Source of the DNA: Eucommia ulmoides
Taxonomy: Eukaryota > Streptophyta > Magnoliopsida > Garryales > Eucommiaceae
Reading direction: 5' to 3'
Assembly: GCA_016647705.1 (NCBI GenBank)
Contig: CM028334.1
Coordinates: forward strand, 7,659,546-7,723,545
DNA: 64,000 nt
The first letter of the stretch is position 1. Each line of letters opens with the position of its first letter. The notes under the pieces are model-generated. The model did no database searches, had not been told where the DNA came from, and worked only from the letters and a program-made list of their open reading frames with translations. Shown here one piece after another: positions 14,096-26,667 of this stretch. Made by a program: the position numbers and the translations under genes.

Positions 14096-14454
14096 GTTTT
14101 TGCATAATAGATTTTCAGACGAAGGGGTTTTTGGCGCCCCAGTTGAGTGGCTATGATTATCACGTCTCGCGAGGCAAACCCCCGAAGACAGCCGTTTGAT
14201 CTATGCTTCTCTTTGACAATTGGTCAAATTTATTGGTCCATTCCATTTCTTTTGTTTGGAAAAAATTAATTACACTTTAGACCTCCAAACTTACACGTGT
14301 TTGACATTAAATTTTAAAAGACCGGAAATTGTTGTTATTTTACTTGTGTTGATTTTGGACCGAGCTGGATTTGTCGTCAAGCGAACAATGATGAAGTTAA
14401 GATTTGGCGCATACTTAAATGTGGATGTCAATCATACACCACCAGCAACACGAC

Positions 14455-14905
14455 AGTTTTGTCAAGATTTGTTCCGTTCTTCTAATTATCAAGTCAGAAT
14501 TAATATATTGAGTTTGGAGCAATTTAATACACTACCGCTGAGTATTAATGAATTCAAAATACTTCTGGGGCAAGTCGAGTGTTATTCTGTGAGCACTGGC
14601 AATACACTAGTAGTTTTCTTAGTATTTGTTCCGCTTTTCTAATGATCAAGTCAGCATCAATATATGGAGTTTGGAGCAATTTAATATAGTAATTGTAAGT
14701 ATTAATGAATTAGGAATACCTCTGAGGTAAGTTCAATGTCATTCTGTCAACACTAGCAATATACTAGTAGTTTTGTAAGTATTTGTTTTGTTCTTCTGAT
14801 AATCAAATTAGCATTAATATATTGAGTTTAGAGCAATTTAATGCAGTGATTCTAAGTATTAATGAATTCATAATACCTTTGCGGTAAGTTGAGTGTTATT
14901 GTGGA
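14455..14905. repeat. 157-base tandem repeat, about 2.8 copies
   Basis: The phrase AGTTTT(G/C)T(C/T)A(A/G) recurs at 14455, 14612 and 14769, exactly 157 bases apart each time. Each copy continues with TATTTGTTCCG, a block with TTGAGTTTGGAGCAATTTAA and AGTATTAATGAATT. The copies differ by scattered substitutions. A 140-codon reading frame starting upstream at 14220 runs into it by chance. Confidence 0.88.
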
Positions 14906-14950
14906 CCATTAGACAGGGCCTCAATTCTTGATTTTAGAGTTGCAATATGA

Positions 14951-15545
14951 TATTTTAACACTTTTATCCCAGTAATTTTACAACGGTCCTTGAGCATTTC
15001 GAGATTCTTGAACTTCGGGTGTTCTTGCTTGTGAACCTCTTTTCACGAGCTTGGGTGGAGTGCACTAGTCAATTGTGAAGCTACGCAGACACAGAATGAC
15101 ACAGACTCACATAACTTTTGAAGTAAAAAAAAAAAAAACATTTTTAACCCTTGTATTTTTATAAAAAAATCAATTAAATCGCTAAATTAACAGAAGAACA
15201 TTTACATATCTGGTAAATATAAAATAAATAAATAAATAAAACGACCATTGAGCATTTCAATATTTTAACACTTCTATCCACACTAATTTTAAAACGATTC
15301 TTAAGCATTTTGAGATTCTTGAACTTCGAGTGTTCTTGCTTGTGAACCTCTATTCACGAGTTTGGGTGGAGTGCACTTGTCAATGGCAAAGCTATGCGAA
15401 CACAAAAAGACTCAAACGCACATAAATTTAAAAAAAAAAAAAAAAAAAAACACTCTAACCCTTATATTTTTATATTAAATCGCTAAATTGACACAAGACC
15501 CCATACATATCTAGTAAATATAAAATAAATAATAAAATAAAATAG
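14951..15545. repeat. 310-base tandem duplication
   Basis: Two copies are offset by 310 bases (TATTTTAACACTT at 14951 and 15261). They share GAGATTCTTGAACTTCG, TGTTCTTGCTTGTGAACCTC and GGGTGGAGTGCACT, then an A run and an AAATAAATAA tail. The divergence looks old. Confidence 0.88.
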
Positions 15546-15634
15546 CCCCTTTCCAATTGTTTTTTTGGATCTATAGCAGCCACCAGTTGAGCATCATCGT
15601 CTTAGTTTGCAGAGTATTCCTTCACTTTTCAAAT

Positions 15635-17802
15635 GGTCTTTTTTTTTAGTCCTCTATAAGAGTAGCATAGAGTAAGCAGGCCCCCTAACACATGAAATTA
15701 AGTTTTCAGATCCCCCCAAATGTTTAGAAAAAAGTCTTTGTATTTTGACCACGCTATTCACTCATATTTATGAAACTGTCATTTTGTCACATGCAACAAG
15801 ACAAAACTAGACAGCAAATGTGTTAACGTTAATGTAAAACACTTCAAGCAATACATTTGCTTGTATTACAAATTTACATTTTGAATTCATGTCACGTTAT
15901 TTGCATTCGTTTTTTTTGTTTTTTTTTAACTCCTCCTCATCTGTTTTGGGTGTATTACATTAACGTTAATTCATTTGTGTGTGTTAGCATTTACTCATCT
16001 TTAGCAATACACCATTTATTTATTTTTTTGGTAAAATCTTGATTATGTTACAAAACTACGATTTGAAATTAATGTTAACATTAACGCATTTTATATTTTT
16101 TTTGTGTTTCACGTTGCCACATCTTTCCTCATCTATTTTGTGTACATTAAACGTTAGCGTATTTTTTACCATCGAACTGCTAGTTTTAATGTTGATGTAT
16201 TTTGTTTTTTGGAGGTTCTATGTGTTAACACATTCATGTTATTTGGAAATCTCATATATGAGAAAATCAAAAGCAAACACTGACGGCAACGTTAATGCAC
16301 ATTTTTTGGAGTTTCTTTTTATGTTAACGTTAACACATTCATATTATCCAGAAAAATATATGTGAAAAAATCACATAAAACACTAACATTAATGTAAAAA
16401 TACACATTTTTCTTGGTTTGTGTTAACGTTACTACGCATTTTTTTGGGTCTCATTTGTTAACGTTAACGCGTTCACGTTATCTAGAAACCCATTTGTGAG
16501 AAATCAAAGACAACACTAACGTTAACGTTAAAAAATTCACATTTTTTGGGTCTCGTCTATGTTAACGTTAACACTTCAAAACATTGTCTAGAAAAACACG
16601 TGCGCAAAATGAAAAATGATGTACGTTAACGTTAATGAATTTTTTCGCCCCACCGCCAAATAGAACATCAACACCGGTGTTAACGTTAAGTTTAAATCTG
16701 GCTGGTGATTGCCAGATCTGGCTAGTGGTGGCCGACAGTTCTCCGAATAAAAAATGAACATCACCACAGCCGAATAGCACCACCGAATCGAACATCAACA
16801 CCCTCGAAAAACATCATTAACATGACCAATACCACCGAATCAAACATCAAACCCAGAAGAAAAAAAGTGGGGGAGGTCCGGATCTGGCTAGTGGCCGGCG
16901 GTGGTTGCCGGATCTGGCTAGTGGTAACCGATGGTTGTCCAAAACGAAAATAAACATCACCATTGCCAACAACACTGCCAAATCGAACATCAACACTGCC
17001 AAAGAACACCACCAAAATGAACAACATCCATCACCATCAGAGTAATATATGTATATATATATAGAGAGAAATATATATATATATATATATACAAAGAGAT
17101 GAATGAGAACAAATCCACACATCCAAAACACCCATTTCACAAAAATCCGACCACTACCTTCGACACCAAATCGATTAGGGAAAAACGAGAACAAATCAAA
17201 CAAATCGATCGCTACCTTCGACACCAAATCGATCTAGGGTTCCAGATCAAATCTTGATCATCTGCTTATAGATCTGGAAAATTCTAGATTAGATTTGAAA
17301 AATGGAGAGATAACGACGAATGAACGACGATCAGTGCGATCTATTCTTCCAGATCTAGAAAATTTCAAACCATATCTGAAAAATGGATGAACAGCGGCGG
17401 AGATCTAATGAAGGTCGTTGGGAATGGGGCGCCAATCTTCCATTCTTGTTCAAGGCAAGTCGAAGATCTTGTGAAGGCGACGGCTGTGACGTTGGAGATC
17501 TTGTGGAAAGGTGTTCGAAGAAGAAGGAGCGGTGGCGGCGGCCTCCTAATCTTGCGGATGAGATTAGGGTAGAGAGAGAGTGCGATGGTTTGGGGTTTGA
17601 AAGAAACGAAATGGGTGATGGTATGTGGAGTGAGAGATGGGCTTGTTTGAGCGATATATTCGTCTTTTTACGATTTTTTTTGTCTTACCAATGACTAAAA
17701 ACTTAATTGATTGTACGGAAAGGTTCAAAGGCTGAATGAACTGTTCAAAATATTTTTTTACTACATGATCTATGGAATAAGGACTAAACAATAAAAACCT
17801 CA
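15635..17802. mobile_element. Non-autonomous Mutator-like element (MULE), 2.2 kb
   Basis: A perfect 9-base target duplication TTTTCAAAT lies at 15626-15634 and 17803-17811. The ends are diverged inverted repeats of about 100 bases: the left reads GGTCTTTTTTTTTAGTCC, and the right on the minus strand reads GGTTTTTATTGTTTAGTCC after three extra bases. Inside there is a GTTAACGTTAAC-rich minisatellite (about 16.2-16.65 kb), a block of CACCACCGAATCGAACATCA phrases, and a GC-rich coding-like segment (17.38-17.65 kb). No transposase is recognisable, so it would need help from a related autonomous element. The GC-rich part may be captured host DNA, but I could not name the source. Confidence 0.8.
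16225..16640. repeat. Minisatellite with repeated GTTAACGTTAAC palindromes
   Basis: About four irregular units of 100-130 bases. Each carries TTAACGTTAA or a one-step variant, followed by CATTCA.TTAT..AGAAA and a CACATTTTTTGG block. TTAACGTTAA reads the same on both strands, so the region is full of short perfect palindromes. Weaker copies extend left to about 15.82 kb. Confidence 0.75.
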
Positions 17803-17811
17803 TTTTCAAAT

Positions 17812-18519
17812 ATATATATATATATAACATTGAAAACACAACACCTAAAAATCTTGAATTTTTTATTAGATTATATGAGATTCCATATCAGAAGTATTTA
17901 AAAGATTGTCTGATATATAAAATATCATATAAGTTATTACTAATATCTTGACTTAAACATCATGGTCACACGGATTAAGTTACTAGGCCAATGGGTTGCT
18001 AAGGTGTTACAAATTGGATCAAAGTCACTATTGGTTTGAAAAATGGTATTTGTGGTAGTGTTGATAGAAGAGTATAAATTGCGGAGACGGATAGATACTA
18101 TGTGTTCGCCTATAGGTTGTTATATGTCTACTTATGAATTACTACCTATTCCCCCAACCAAAAGGATGAATTTGGTCAACACGATGAGAACATGACGTTT
18201 TTTAGTGGAGGATATTGTGAGATTCTACTTTGAAAAATATTAGAAAAGATAGCTCAATAACCATGTGAATTTCTATTAGTATTTTTTCTTAAGCATTTTG
18301 ACAATGTGTATTTAGTCCAAAAGTTATTAGATCAATGGATCCTATTATGCATTTTACAAGTTCATTGTTTTGCTATAATTTTAAATTTCAATTTTTAAAA
18401 TTTAAGTAAATAAAAAAAATATTGGGAGAGAAAAAAAAGGGAAAAAAATTAGAATGGAGTAGAAAATTATGGACCAAAAGGGTCGGTCAGCCCATCGTTA
18501 TTAGGTCGAACCTGGACAA
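17812..18519. other. Upstream flank of the cyclo-ligase gene, AT-rich
   Basis: Starts with a short (TA)n run after the MULE target duplication. No gene, RNA or repeat is supported, and I could not place a convincing TATA box for the next gene. Confidence 0.5.
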
Positions 18520-18561
18520 ATGGGCTCGAGCAAGAGGATTGGGAGAGTGGTTGCAGCACTC

Positions 18562-18846
18562 ATGATCCATCCGTGCACGATAGCAACGTCACCACCGAAC
18601 AACGTTCCACTCTGCTTTACCCGCTCCCTTACCGTGCGCCCACCACCATCTTCCCACGATCCTCGATCCATTTCCGCTGCCGCAGCCTCCACCACCATGA
18701 ACGCTCAAGAGACGAGCTCCGGTAACGTTTCCAATCTCGAAGCCATTTTCAAACAGAAACGGATCATTCGTTCCAGAGTTCGCAAGGATCTCAAGGCCAT
18801 GGACCCTACCCTTCGATCCCTAGAAGGTATCACTCTACGAACTCTT

Positions 18847-18881
<35 letters not shown>

Positions 18882-20970
18882 ACACTCAGATTCATCAATT
18901 CATTAAAAAAATGTAATTACTGGACTGATGAAAGCTTAATTAGTGGCAAAATTATGGCCAGTGATCATGCTAGAATTGATTGGAAAACGGTATGATTCAT
19001 GAAAATTTGTAATTTGAGTAAGCTAAAGATACGGAGTTTATGTTGATTGTGTAAATGGGAGGATATTCTTTCCATATTTGTTGTTTTTTGCTAAAATAAT
19101 TGCAATTTGTGCTGTTTCATGTGATCATAAATATTGGTCAACAACAGATTATGTAAAGATTTATCCTTCACAACATTAAGTTTTTTTTTTTCCCTCTTGT
19201 ATTGCAGATGATAAAATTCAGAGTATCATTTTGGAAGCTCCATGGTTCAAGGCTTGTAAAAGATTATGTGCTTATATAAGCTGCAGCGCTTTACGAGAAG
19301 TTGATACATCGAAACTGCTATCAGAAATTCTACAGAATCCATCCGTTGGTATGGTTATATATATATGAGAATTGCAAGAACTGTTTTGTAAAATAGGTCT
19401 TGAACGGTGAAAATAAAAATATATATATTTTTTTTTAACACCCCCCCCCCCCCCCCCCCAAATAATACGCATTTGAATTCTTAACCAAACGGCCCCTTAC
19501 CGATCGACTTTCAACTGTAGAGGGTCATGCACAGGTCGGAAAAAAGCTCTACGTTCCAAGGTTGGAGGACAAAAACAGCCATATGCGAATGCTCAATATC
19601 ACAAGTGTTGAAGATTTGATTGCAAATTCCATGAATATCTTAGAACCAGCTTCAATAGATGTTGATGGAAATGAACGTGAAGACGGTGAGTTTTGTTTTT
19701 GTTATGTGCGAGTGTCCTCATTGCTATTTAAAAATTACTCATCAAATTGAAATAGCATTGAATGAGAAGTTAGAACTAATTTTGGAGCGAAAAAAAAAAT
19801 CGTCACATGATCTGTTCTTGCAGTTATGAAGGCAACTGAACCTGTTGATTTGTTCCTATTACCTGGTGAGTACTACCATTTATTTACTGATTTCCAGGAA
19901 AAATCGAATATTTAAGCTGGATCTTTGTCAGTCTCATCATTGTTCTTGTTCTCAGGACTTGCATTTGACAAATGTGGAAGGCGCTTAGGCCGCGGGGGAG
20001 GGTAGGTTTGATATATGTTGGCCACATGGATACTTTGGTAAGCAGTAATGGAATCAGATTCTTCTGATGGAATGGAATCGAGATTTGAATTAGCGCTTAT
20101 CCAAGTTTGATTTCATTCCATCAAAATCTGATTTCATTACCGGCTTCCAAACTGAGTTTAGTTGCTAATCTCTATATAGCACTCAAGGAACAACTAATGC
20201 ACTCGATTTTTCATTATTCATTTTTTCTCATACTATTGAGTGTTTCTGTTCCAAGTTTTCTGGGAACCGAAACAGAAATTGAGAATTGAGGAACAAATAA
20301 ATCTGTTTTTTGGTTCGGTTTGCAAAGATTTGGTCTAAAAAATGGGAAGTGAACATAAACACATTTCGCTTTTCTGTTTCTGTGTTTAGAAAACTTTGAA
20401 CTGAAAGAAATTTGGGAACAATTATGTTATGTTCTCAGGAATTTGTTCCAAAAATATTGGAGCAGAACAAAAAATAGTTTTTTTTTGGTTTCCATAAATA
20501 TACGAGAGCAGAAACACGAGTAATTAGATGGGGGACACTGTCCTTTCCTCCTTTCAGTCTCTCCATATAAGTAACAACACCTTTTACATTTCCTTCTGCA
20601 TTTTTGCTGTCTTACATGCACTTCCCTTATATTTGCGACTTCTTTTCAGATACTACGATACTTTCCTGTCAAATTACCAGCAGCTAGCAAAGGAACGAAA
20701 CTGGAAACAACCCCTCCTAAGTATGTTTGTGTGCATGTGCGTGTGTGTATATATACACATATATATGTCTGTGTGTGTGTGTGTGTGTGTATATCTGTTT
20801 GACGTTAACAACAATTTTGCTTCAAATTTGTAGTTGGTCTATCATATTCGCTTCAAATAATGGAAGACGGAGTTATACCAGTTACTCCAAGTGACGTTCC
20901 TATTGATGCTCTTGTTTCCCCATCTGGCGTGATCCCTTTCAGTGCAGCGGTTTCCGAAAACTTTCACTAG
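18562..20970 (+). CDS. 5FCL: 5-formyltetrahydrofolate cyclo-ligase (methenyltetrahydrofolate synthetase), mitochondrial
   Basis: Converts 5-formyl-THF to 5,10-methenyl-THF using ATP, recycling the folate made by SHMT side activity; the plant enzyme is mitochondrial. Seven exons: 18562-18826, 19208-19348, 19521-19685, 19824-19865, 19956-20001, 20650-20720 and 20834-20970 (stop TAG 20968-20970), 288 residues, all GT-AG and in phase. Residues 1 to about 45 are rich in S, P and R, like a presequence. Blocks in order: EAIFKQKRIIRSRVRKDLKA, ILEAPWFKACKRLCAYISC, KLYVPRLEDKNSHMRML, the family signature LPGLAFDKCGRRLGRGGGYY split over exons 4-6, and PSGVIPFS near the C-terminus. An in-frame ATG at 18520 would add 14 residues; I prefer 18562 but cannot exclude it. 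Exon 3 starts after CTGTAG (AG at 19519-19520); a second AG closer to the conserved block would break the frame. It looks intact. Confidence 0.93.
18845..18881 (+). repeat. (CT)n(CA)n compound microsatellite in cyclo-ligase intron 1
   Basis: A run of CT dinucleotides passes directly into a run of CA dinucleotides, about 37 bases in all, just after exon 1. Confidence 0.9.
19440..19459 (+). repeat. Poly-C tract in cyclo-ligase intron 2
   Basis: About 20 consecutive C residues in the intron between exons 2 and 3. The length is likely variable and also hard to sequence accurately. Confidence 0.85.
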
Positions 20971-22606
20971 GAAATCTGGGAACAGTTCTGTTCTGTTCCG
21001 TTCCGACAAATTTGTTCTAAAATGCTCCTTTAGCAAACTTTTTTTTTGTTTTCCATATTTTTTTCTGTTTCCCATTTTTTAAGGAACTAAAACAGAAAAT
21101 CAGGGAATCCAAACACTAAACAATGGGCCAAAAATGCCCTTCTTTGTGGGTGTGGAAGTTATATTGGCACTCCAAAAACGTCCACTTGCACTCGAATTGG
21201 TGTGCAGGTGGGAGTTTTTAGGGAGTGCAAATAGCGTTTCTATTCTTGTATTGTACTTTTCATTCATATTAACAGTTTTGGCGCCAATACAGAATCGAAC
21301 TGAATATAAATGGGCTAAATGGTTTGGTTAGGTTCCGTGTAACGTTTTTAAGAAAGCTGAATTGAACGAGTTGAAATCGGTCAGGTTTTGTTTTTTGAGT
21401 TGGACCAATAGTTTTAGGCGTGTTCAAGTTCAAAAAAAAAAAATAGATTTTTTTTTAATTGGTCTTTTTCGTTATAATGGATTTTTCCTTTTTGGGAAAA
21501 AGTGGACTACACAATAAAAAATATACTATAGGATTAGGATATCATTGGGAAAAAAAAATTCAAAATCAAGTCATGTGGAAGTTCTAAGGTGAGTCTGAAA
21601 TCATTGATTTAAAGTACAACTTTCACTTGGTTAAATTTGATGGAATTTGAGATGTTCACAGAATCTAGATGAAGGGACCATGGATTATCCTTGATCACTA
21701 TCTCACGGTCCGAAAATGAAAATCTAAAATTTTGGTTTGGATAAGACTCTACCTACTTGTAGAGTAGTACAAACCTCCTATCTTTTTCTCCATCAATAAG
21801 GCTATTGGTAGACTCATTAAGATGGATGGCAACAGGGTGACATCCATTTGAGGGAAATTTGACCGGATTTATGTGGAGTTGGACCTTAGCAAACCCCTTA
21901 TTCCGACCTATTACAGGATAGACTATATAACTTCCGAGTGTAAAAGCCTCCACGCACTCTATTACTTGTGTGGTAGAGTAAACAATTGCACCGACTTTTA
22001 CCCCCTTGTTAAACCTTCCCGTAATAACAGTCCCAAATCAGGTCAGACCTCAGGTTCAAATCCAGAGGTCATCAGTACCAAAACTAATCAAACGATGATG
22101 AGGATGAATTAGGCAGGTGTGCAGAAATCACAAATGCTCTAACAATCCTTCCTTGCACGCTATCACCATCTCAGTGCCTGCCCACTTCGATAATCATGCA
22201 AACAATCTCCTCTCCCCCTCAAACTCTGACAGATTTGCCACTTCTTTACCCCTCTATCCATCGCTCTGTAATCCCTTACTTAGAAATTCAACAGCTCAAC
22301 CCCTTAGTATCCAACCCAAGATCCAAGCATAACGTTGTTACTAAGAAACACATTCTCCATGTTCTTGGAACAAATTGAAGAATTGATTCACCGAGTGGAG
22401 ACATTCTGGGTAGTGAAAAAGTAAGGTTAACTGCAAGGATAATAGAGAAAGGGGTCTCCCAAACCCCGTTCATGGAAATATTAATGGAACCAGTTGAACC
22501 ATGGAACCTGAGCTTACAAGGGCGCAAATTCCTTCTAAGTCTCCACGAGTCAGAACCTCTTCCTAGCCTCCCTAGTAGACGATCAAGGAAAATCTTATCC
22601 TAGAAC

Positions 22607-23129
22607 TAGGGTTGGTCATGGGCCAGGCTTTAGGTAGGATATTACAAAAAAGTGCCCAGCCCGGCCCGGCCCTAAGTTTGGGCCTTGTTTTTATTCCCAA
22701 GCCCGGCCCTATCAAAATAATTAGGGCCCTAACCCAACCCTCGGGCCGGCCCGACCCTATAATTTTTTATTTTTATTTTTTTCAAACCAAATCAACCCAA
22801 ATCAAACATAATCACATTAAAAAAAAAAAAAAAAAAAACTACAGTTGATACATTGCTACAAGATTCATCTACACAAACATATTCATTACCATGCATTTCT
22901 ACAATAAAAAAAGGCCACATTTATATATATATATTAATTTAAATCCTCGGGCCGGGCCGGGCCGGCCCTATAAAATATTGGCCTTGCCCAAGCCCGGCCT
23001 TAATTTTATTCGGGCCTAACTTTTATAGTCCAAGCCCGGCCCAAGGGCTCAAAACACATACCCAAGCCCTAAAAAATAGTGGGCGGGCTTGGCGGGCCGG
23101 GCGGGCCCCCAAGCCCATGACCATCCCTA
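22607..23129. mobile_element. hAT-type MITE inside the LINE
   Basis: A perfect 8-base target duplication CCTAGAAC (22599-22606 and 23130-23137). Terminal inverted repeats are TAGGGTTGGTCATGGGCC at the left and TAGGGATGGTCATGGGC at the right on the minus strand. The body is dominated by GGGCCGGGCCGGGC-like phrases around an AT-rich centre with an A run and (TA)n. No transposase. Confidence 0.93.
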
Positions 23130-24192
23130 CCTAGAACTGTAGAGGTACCAGAAACTCTAACTTCAAAGTTGTGTTTAAGGATCTAGTTGGGTCTCACTGT
23201 TCTAACTTGACCATCCTTCTTGAAACAAGGGTGGATCTGAACTCCATAGGAAACTTCTTTAGTGGGCAAGGCTACACGACATCCTGTCATGTGGACCCAT
23301 AGGGTAGATCCGGAGGAATCTGGGTCCTGTGGATGCTATAAAAGGTTAACGTTCAAGAAATTGCTACTAGAAACCAAGCTATCCATACTATGATAAGCTG
23401 TAACAATTTGATGACTAGATCCTGCCATCTATCTATTTCTACCCTTATCCCAGTGAAAGATATAACCTTTGGAAGGATCTAAATTGCCTCTCTGAAGGTA
23501 ACTCCTACCATCGGATGATGACTAGCAACTTTAATAAAGTTGCCTCCTAGATTGAAAAATCGAACTCCTGTAACCCTTTAAATTTGGTTAGGATCAACAA
23601 ATACATTTGCAATATTGACAATTGTGACCTGGTGGATCTAGGATCTTGTGGTCCCAAATTCACTTGGGCTGGAACTAATCACAATGGCATCAGAATTGGT
23701 AAGAGACTTGACAGAGCCATGGCCAATGAAAGTTGGTGTGAGTTCTACGCCATCGCAATCGTTGAAATTCTCCCTCATATGCATTCTAATCACTCTCCTA
23801 TTTTATTTCATTGTTTTGGTACTAATCATGTCATTAAAAACAAACCTTTATGTTTTGAAGTTATGTGGCTTACTCACGAAAACTTTAAAGACTTCATAAT
23901 GAAACACTGAGTTAAGGATGATTCCAATTTGAATATGAAACTGATGGATTTTACATCTCGTCTCGAGGAATGGAATACTAATATTTCAATAATATTTTCA
24001 AAAGAAAATGAAATATTTTATCCCATATCTTAAAGGTATCCAAAATTTTCAAAATCACAAATTTTTGGAACTTCTTAATTGCCTTGAAGTTGAGCTCCAG
24101 AAAGAACACAAAACTATCCTTAAACAGGAGAAAATCCATTTGTTCTAGAAATCTCGAATCCAGAGGCTTACTCTTGGTAAAAGGAACACTAG

Positions 24193-26667
24193 TATTGATC
24201 CTAAGATTTTGATGAACAATTAAATGTTGATATTTTTTTGTGGAACTAATGTATTTATTGAGTGTTTCAGTTTAAAGAGTTCTAGACAATATCATGAAGT
24301 AATTGTAAAAGATGCAGAGACAATACAGAAACGACAACATCATGAAGAAATTGTGAAGGATGTAGAAATTGATACTAAGAGATTGAAGATTATGAAGAAT
24401 TTAGGTGAAAACAATTTTAATCTATTTTTACTCTTAATGTATCCCGATTAGGATCACACACGACACAAAAATAATTTTATAATTATGTGTGTTTTTTGTA
24501 GGATTCTAATAAGTGAAATTATTTGCTCCTATATGTAATTGAAAAAGAAATAAAGATAATTGATTAAAATTGAATTTAAGAAGTTAGTGGAGCTAACCGA
24601 GAGAAAAAATAGGTTAAAGGGGCGAAAACGTAAAAAAAAATGATTTAAAATAAAATTAAGTAAGGAGCTCTGCATGGTCCAGTCGACAGATAAGTTGACT
24701 TATGAAAATTAAACAAAGTCCCTGAATCGTTCGGTCGACAGGTAAGTCGACCTGTGGCCAAAGAATGAACTCTCTGAATCTCTAGGTCGACAGATAGGTC
24801 GACTTGAGAAACTCTCTGAATCGTCCAGTTGACAGATGATGGATGGGCGGTCGATCGATAGGCAAAGGAATTTTGGCTTGGCTAGTATCCTAAATCGAGT
24901 GATCGACAGATGTGTAATGGTCGGTCGACTGATAAGTTTATTTCAGATTTTGTGGAATTTCGAGATTTGTTCAAAAACTAACCGTTAATTAACCATTATT
25001 TGGTTACTTGATTGAGAGATTTTAGGGATATAGATATCTTTAAAATATAATACTCTTATTTGAATATTTATGTAGATTTGGTATATGAAATTAAAATATT
25101 TTTCAAATCGGTCCTTTTAATACTTCCTATCTTATTAATTTAAGTTTGAAAATTCTTTTGAGGGACTATATTGAATATTTTGAAAGCTATAATTAAGTAA
25201 AATACACCTTAAATGAAAGGAATCAATATATGAGGTCTATAGGTAATTTTAAATGACATATTTTGTGGAAACTAGCCATGATAGGGTTTGTTTCATGTGG
25301 CTTTAAATAGACTTGCAGATTTCATATAATATTGACACCATATCAAGAATTATTTAGTTTATAAACTTTTATAAGAGTCATTATTCTGATATTATTTTGA
25401 GAGATCAAATTGTAAGATCAATTGCTAAGGACTTCTTGAGTTAAAACGCTGATTGTGTAAGCGTCACCGATTTGAGCTGTCTAGTGTTTTCAATCTTTAA
25501 TTCTTCGGTGTTATTCGGGTGAGATCTTTCTAAGCTATTAATCTTTATTGCATATTTATTTTTTCTATATTTGCTTGATTGATAAGATCTTGATAAAATC
25601 ATTTTTGAACTTTAAATCGCGTAAAATATTTTAAAATAATTTTTGGTAAAAATCTGATTACATACTTATTTGTGTGCTATTCATATTTATCATAATCAGA
25701 ATTTTTATGTTTTCTTGGTGAAAATGTTCCAAGCATATTCTTAATTGAGTTTATTGTGATCATTGCTTGCTTGGTTAATTGATTGTTGAAAAATCGTTTT
25801 TGAACTTTAAAAGTATAAAAAATCTTTTAAAATAATTTGTGTGATAATCTGATTACGTGCTTAATTTTGTGCTACTCATATTATTTTTATAATCAGATAT
25901 TTTTGTTTTCTCACTTAATTCTATCACTAGTAAATATCGGGACATTAATTGAGTTTAAATTGATTTGAGGTGGTAGAAGCTCCAAGTGGGAATAACTTAT
26001 TAATTTATTGTAATTAGTGAGTTGAGTGTCGGATTGGATACTATTGGGAGTGTCTAATCAAGGGTAGCTGGTTTCAATCTCTTCCGATAAAGAGATTGAG
26101 GTGTTAATTCTTCCTTGATTGAATTTGTGAGTGATTTTATAAAGGTTCCATCCTTACCTGGAAAAATGATAGTTGGAGTGTTTCTGTGAAATTTTGATTC
26201 TTTAACCTAAGGTATAAAAAGAATCAGGTTATTTTTTAGCCTGTAAAAAGTAGAGGTTATTCTTGAGCTTGGGAAAAAGAAGAGGTTATTCCTAAACCTG
26301 AGAAAATAATTTTTGTAAAGGTTGATTCTGAGTCTGTGAAAAGAATCATTCTGTAAAGGTTTAGTTCCTACATATTTAAAGGAATCTTAGTGATTAGTGG
26401 GTGTGAATCTCCGTGGGGCTCGGATGACTGGATTAACCAAGATTAGTTTAGTAAACTAGGATAAATTTATGGTGTGCTGTTTTCTTTACATTGTTTATTT
26501 TTGGTTGTTTGGCGTGCACCCAGTTAATAATATATTTCCGCTGCTATATAGAGATAATAATTAATTTATAATTAAAATTAATTATTTGAATTTTTGAAAT
26601 ATTTTCTCTGGTAATTTTTTATATCTACCTAATTCACCTCTCTCTTGGGTAGCTCACTGGTCCAACA
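24193..26667 (-). mobile_element. Solo LTR, 2.5 kb, inserted in the LINE
   Basis: A 5-base target duplication ACTAG (24188-24192 and 26668-26672). With this insert set aside, the LINE words RNT and RLFHT become adjacent, as in intact L1 elements. On the minus strand it begins TGTTGGACCAGTGAGCTACC and ends near ATCAATA, typical of large plant LTR elements. It contains five or so copies of a TCGACAGATAAGTCGAC-like phrase (24.67-24.94 kb) and an internal direct duplication of about 150 bases (near 25.59 and 25.79 kb). No internal coding domain is seen, so it is treated as a fossil left by LTR recombination. Confidence 0.8.

Noticed and set aside
14220-14642. 140-codon plus-strand frame
   Set aside because: No family likeness, and it runs into the 157-base tandem repeat, whose other copies do not keep the frame.
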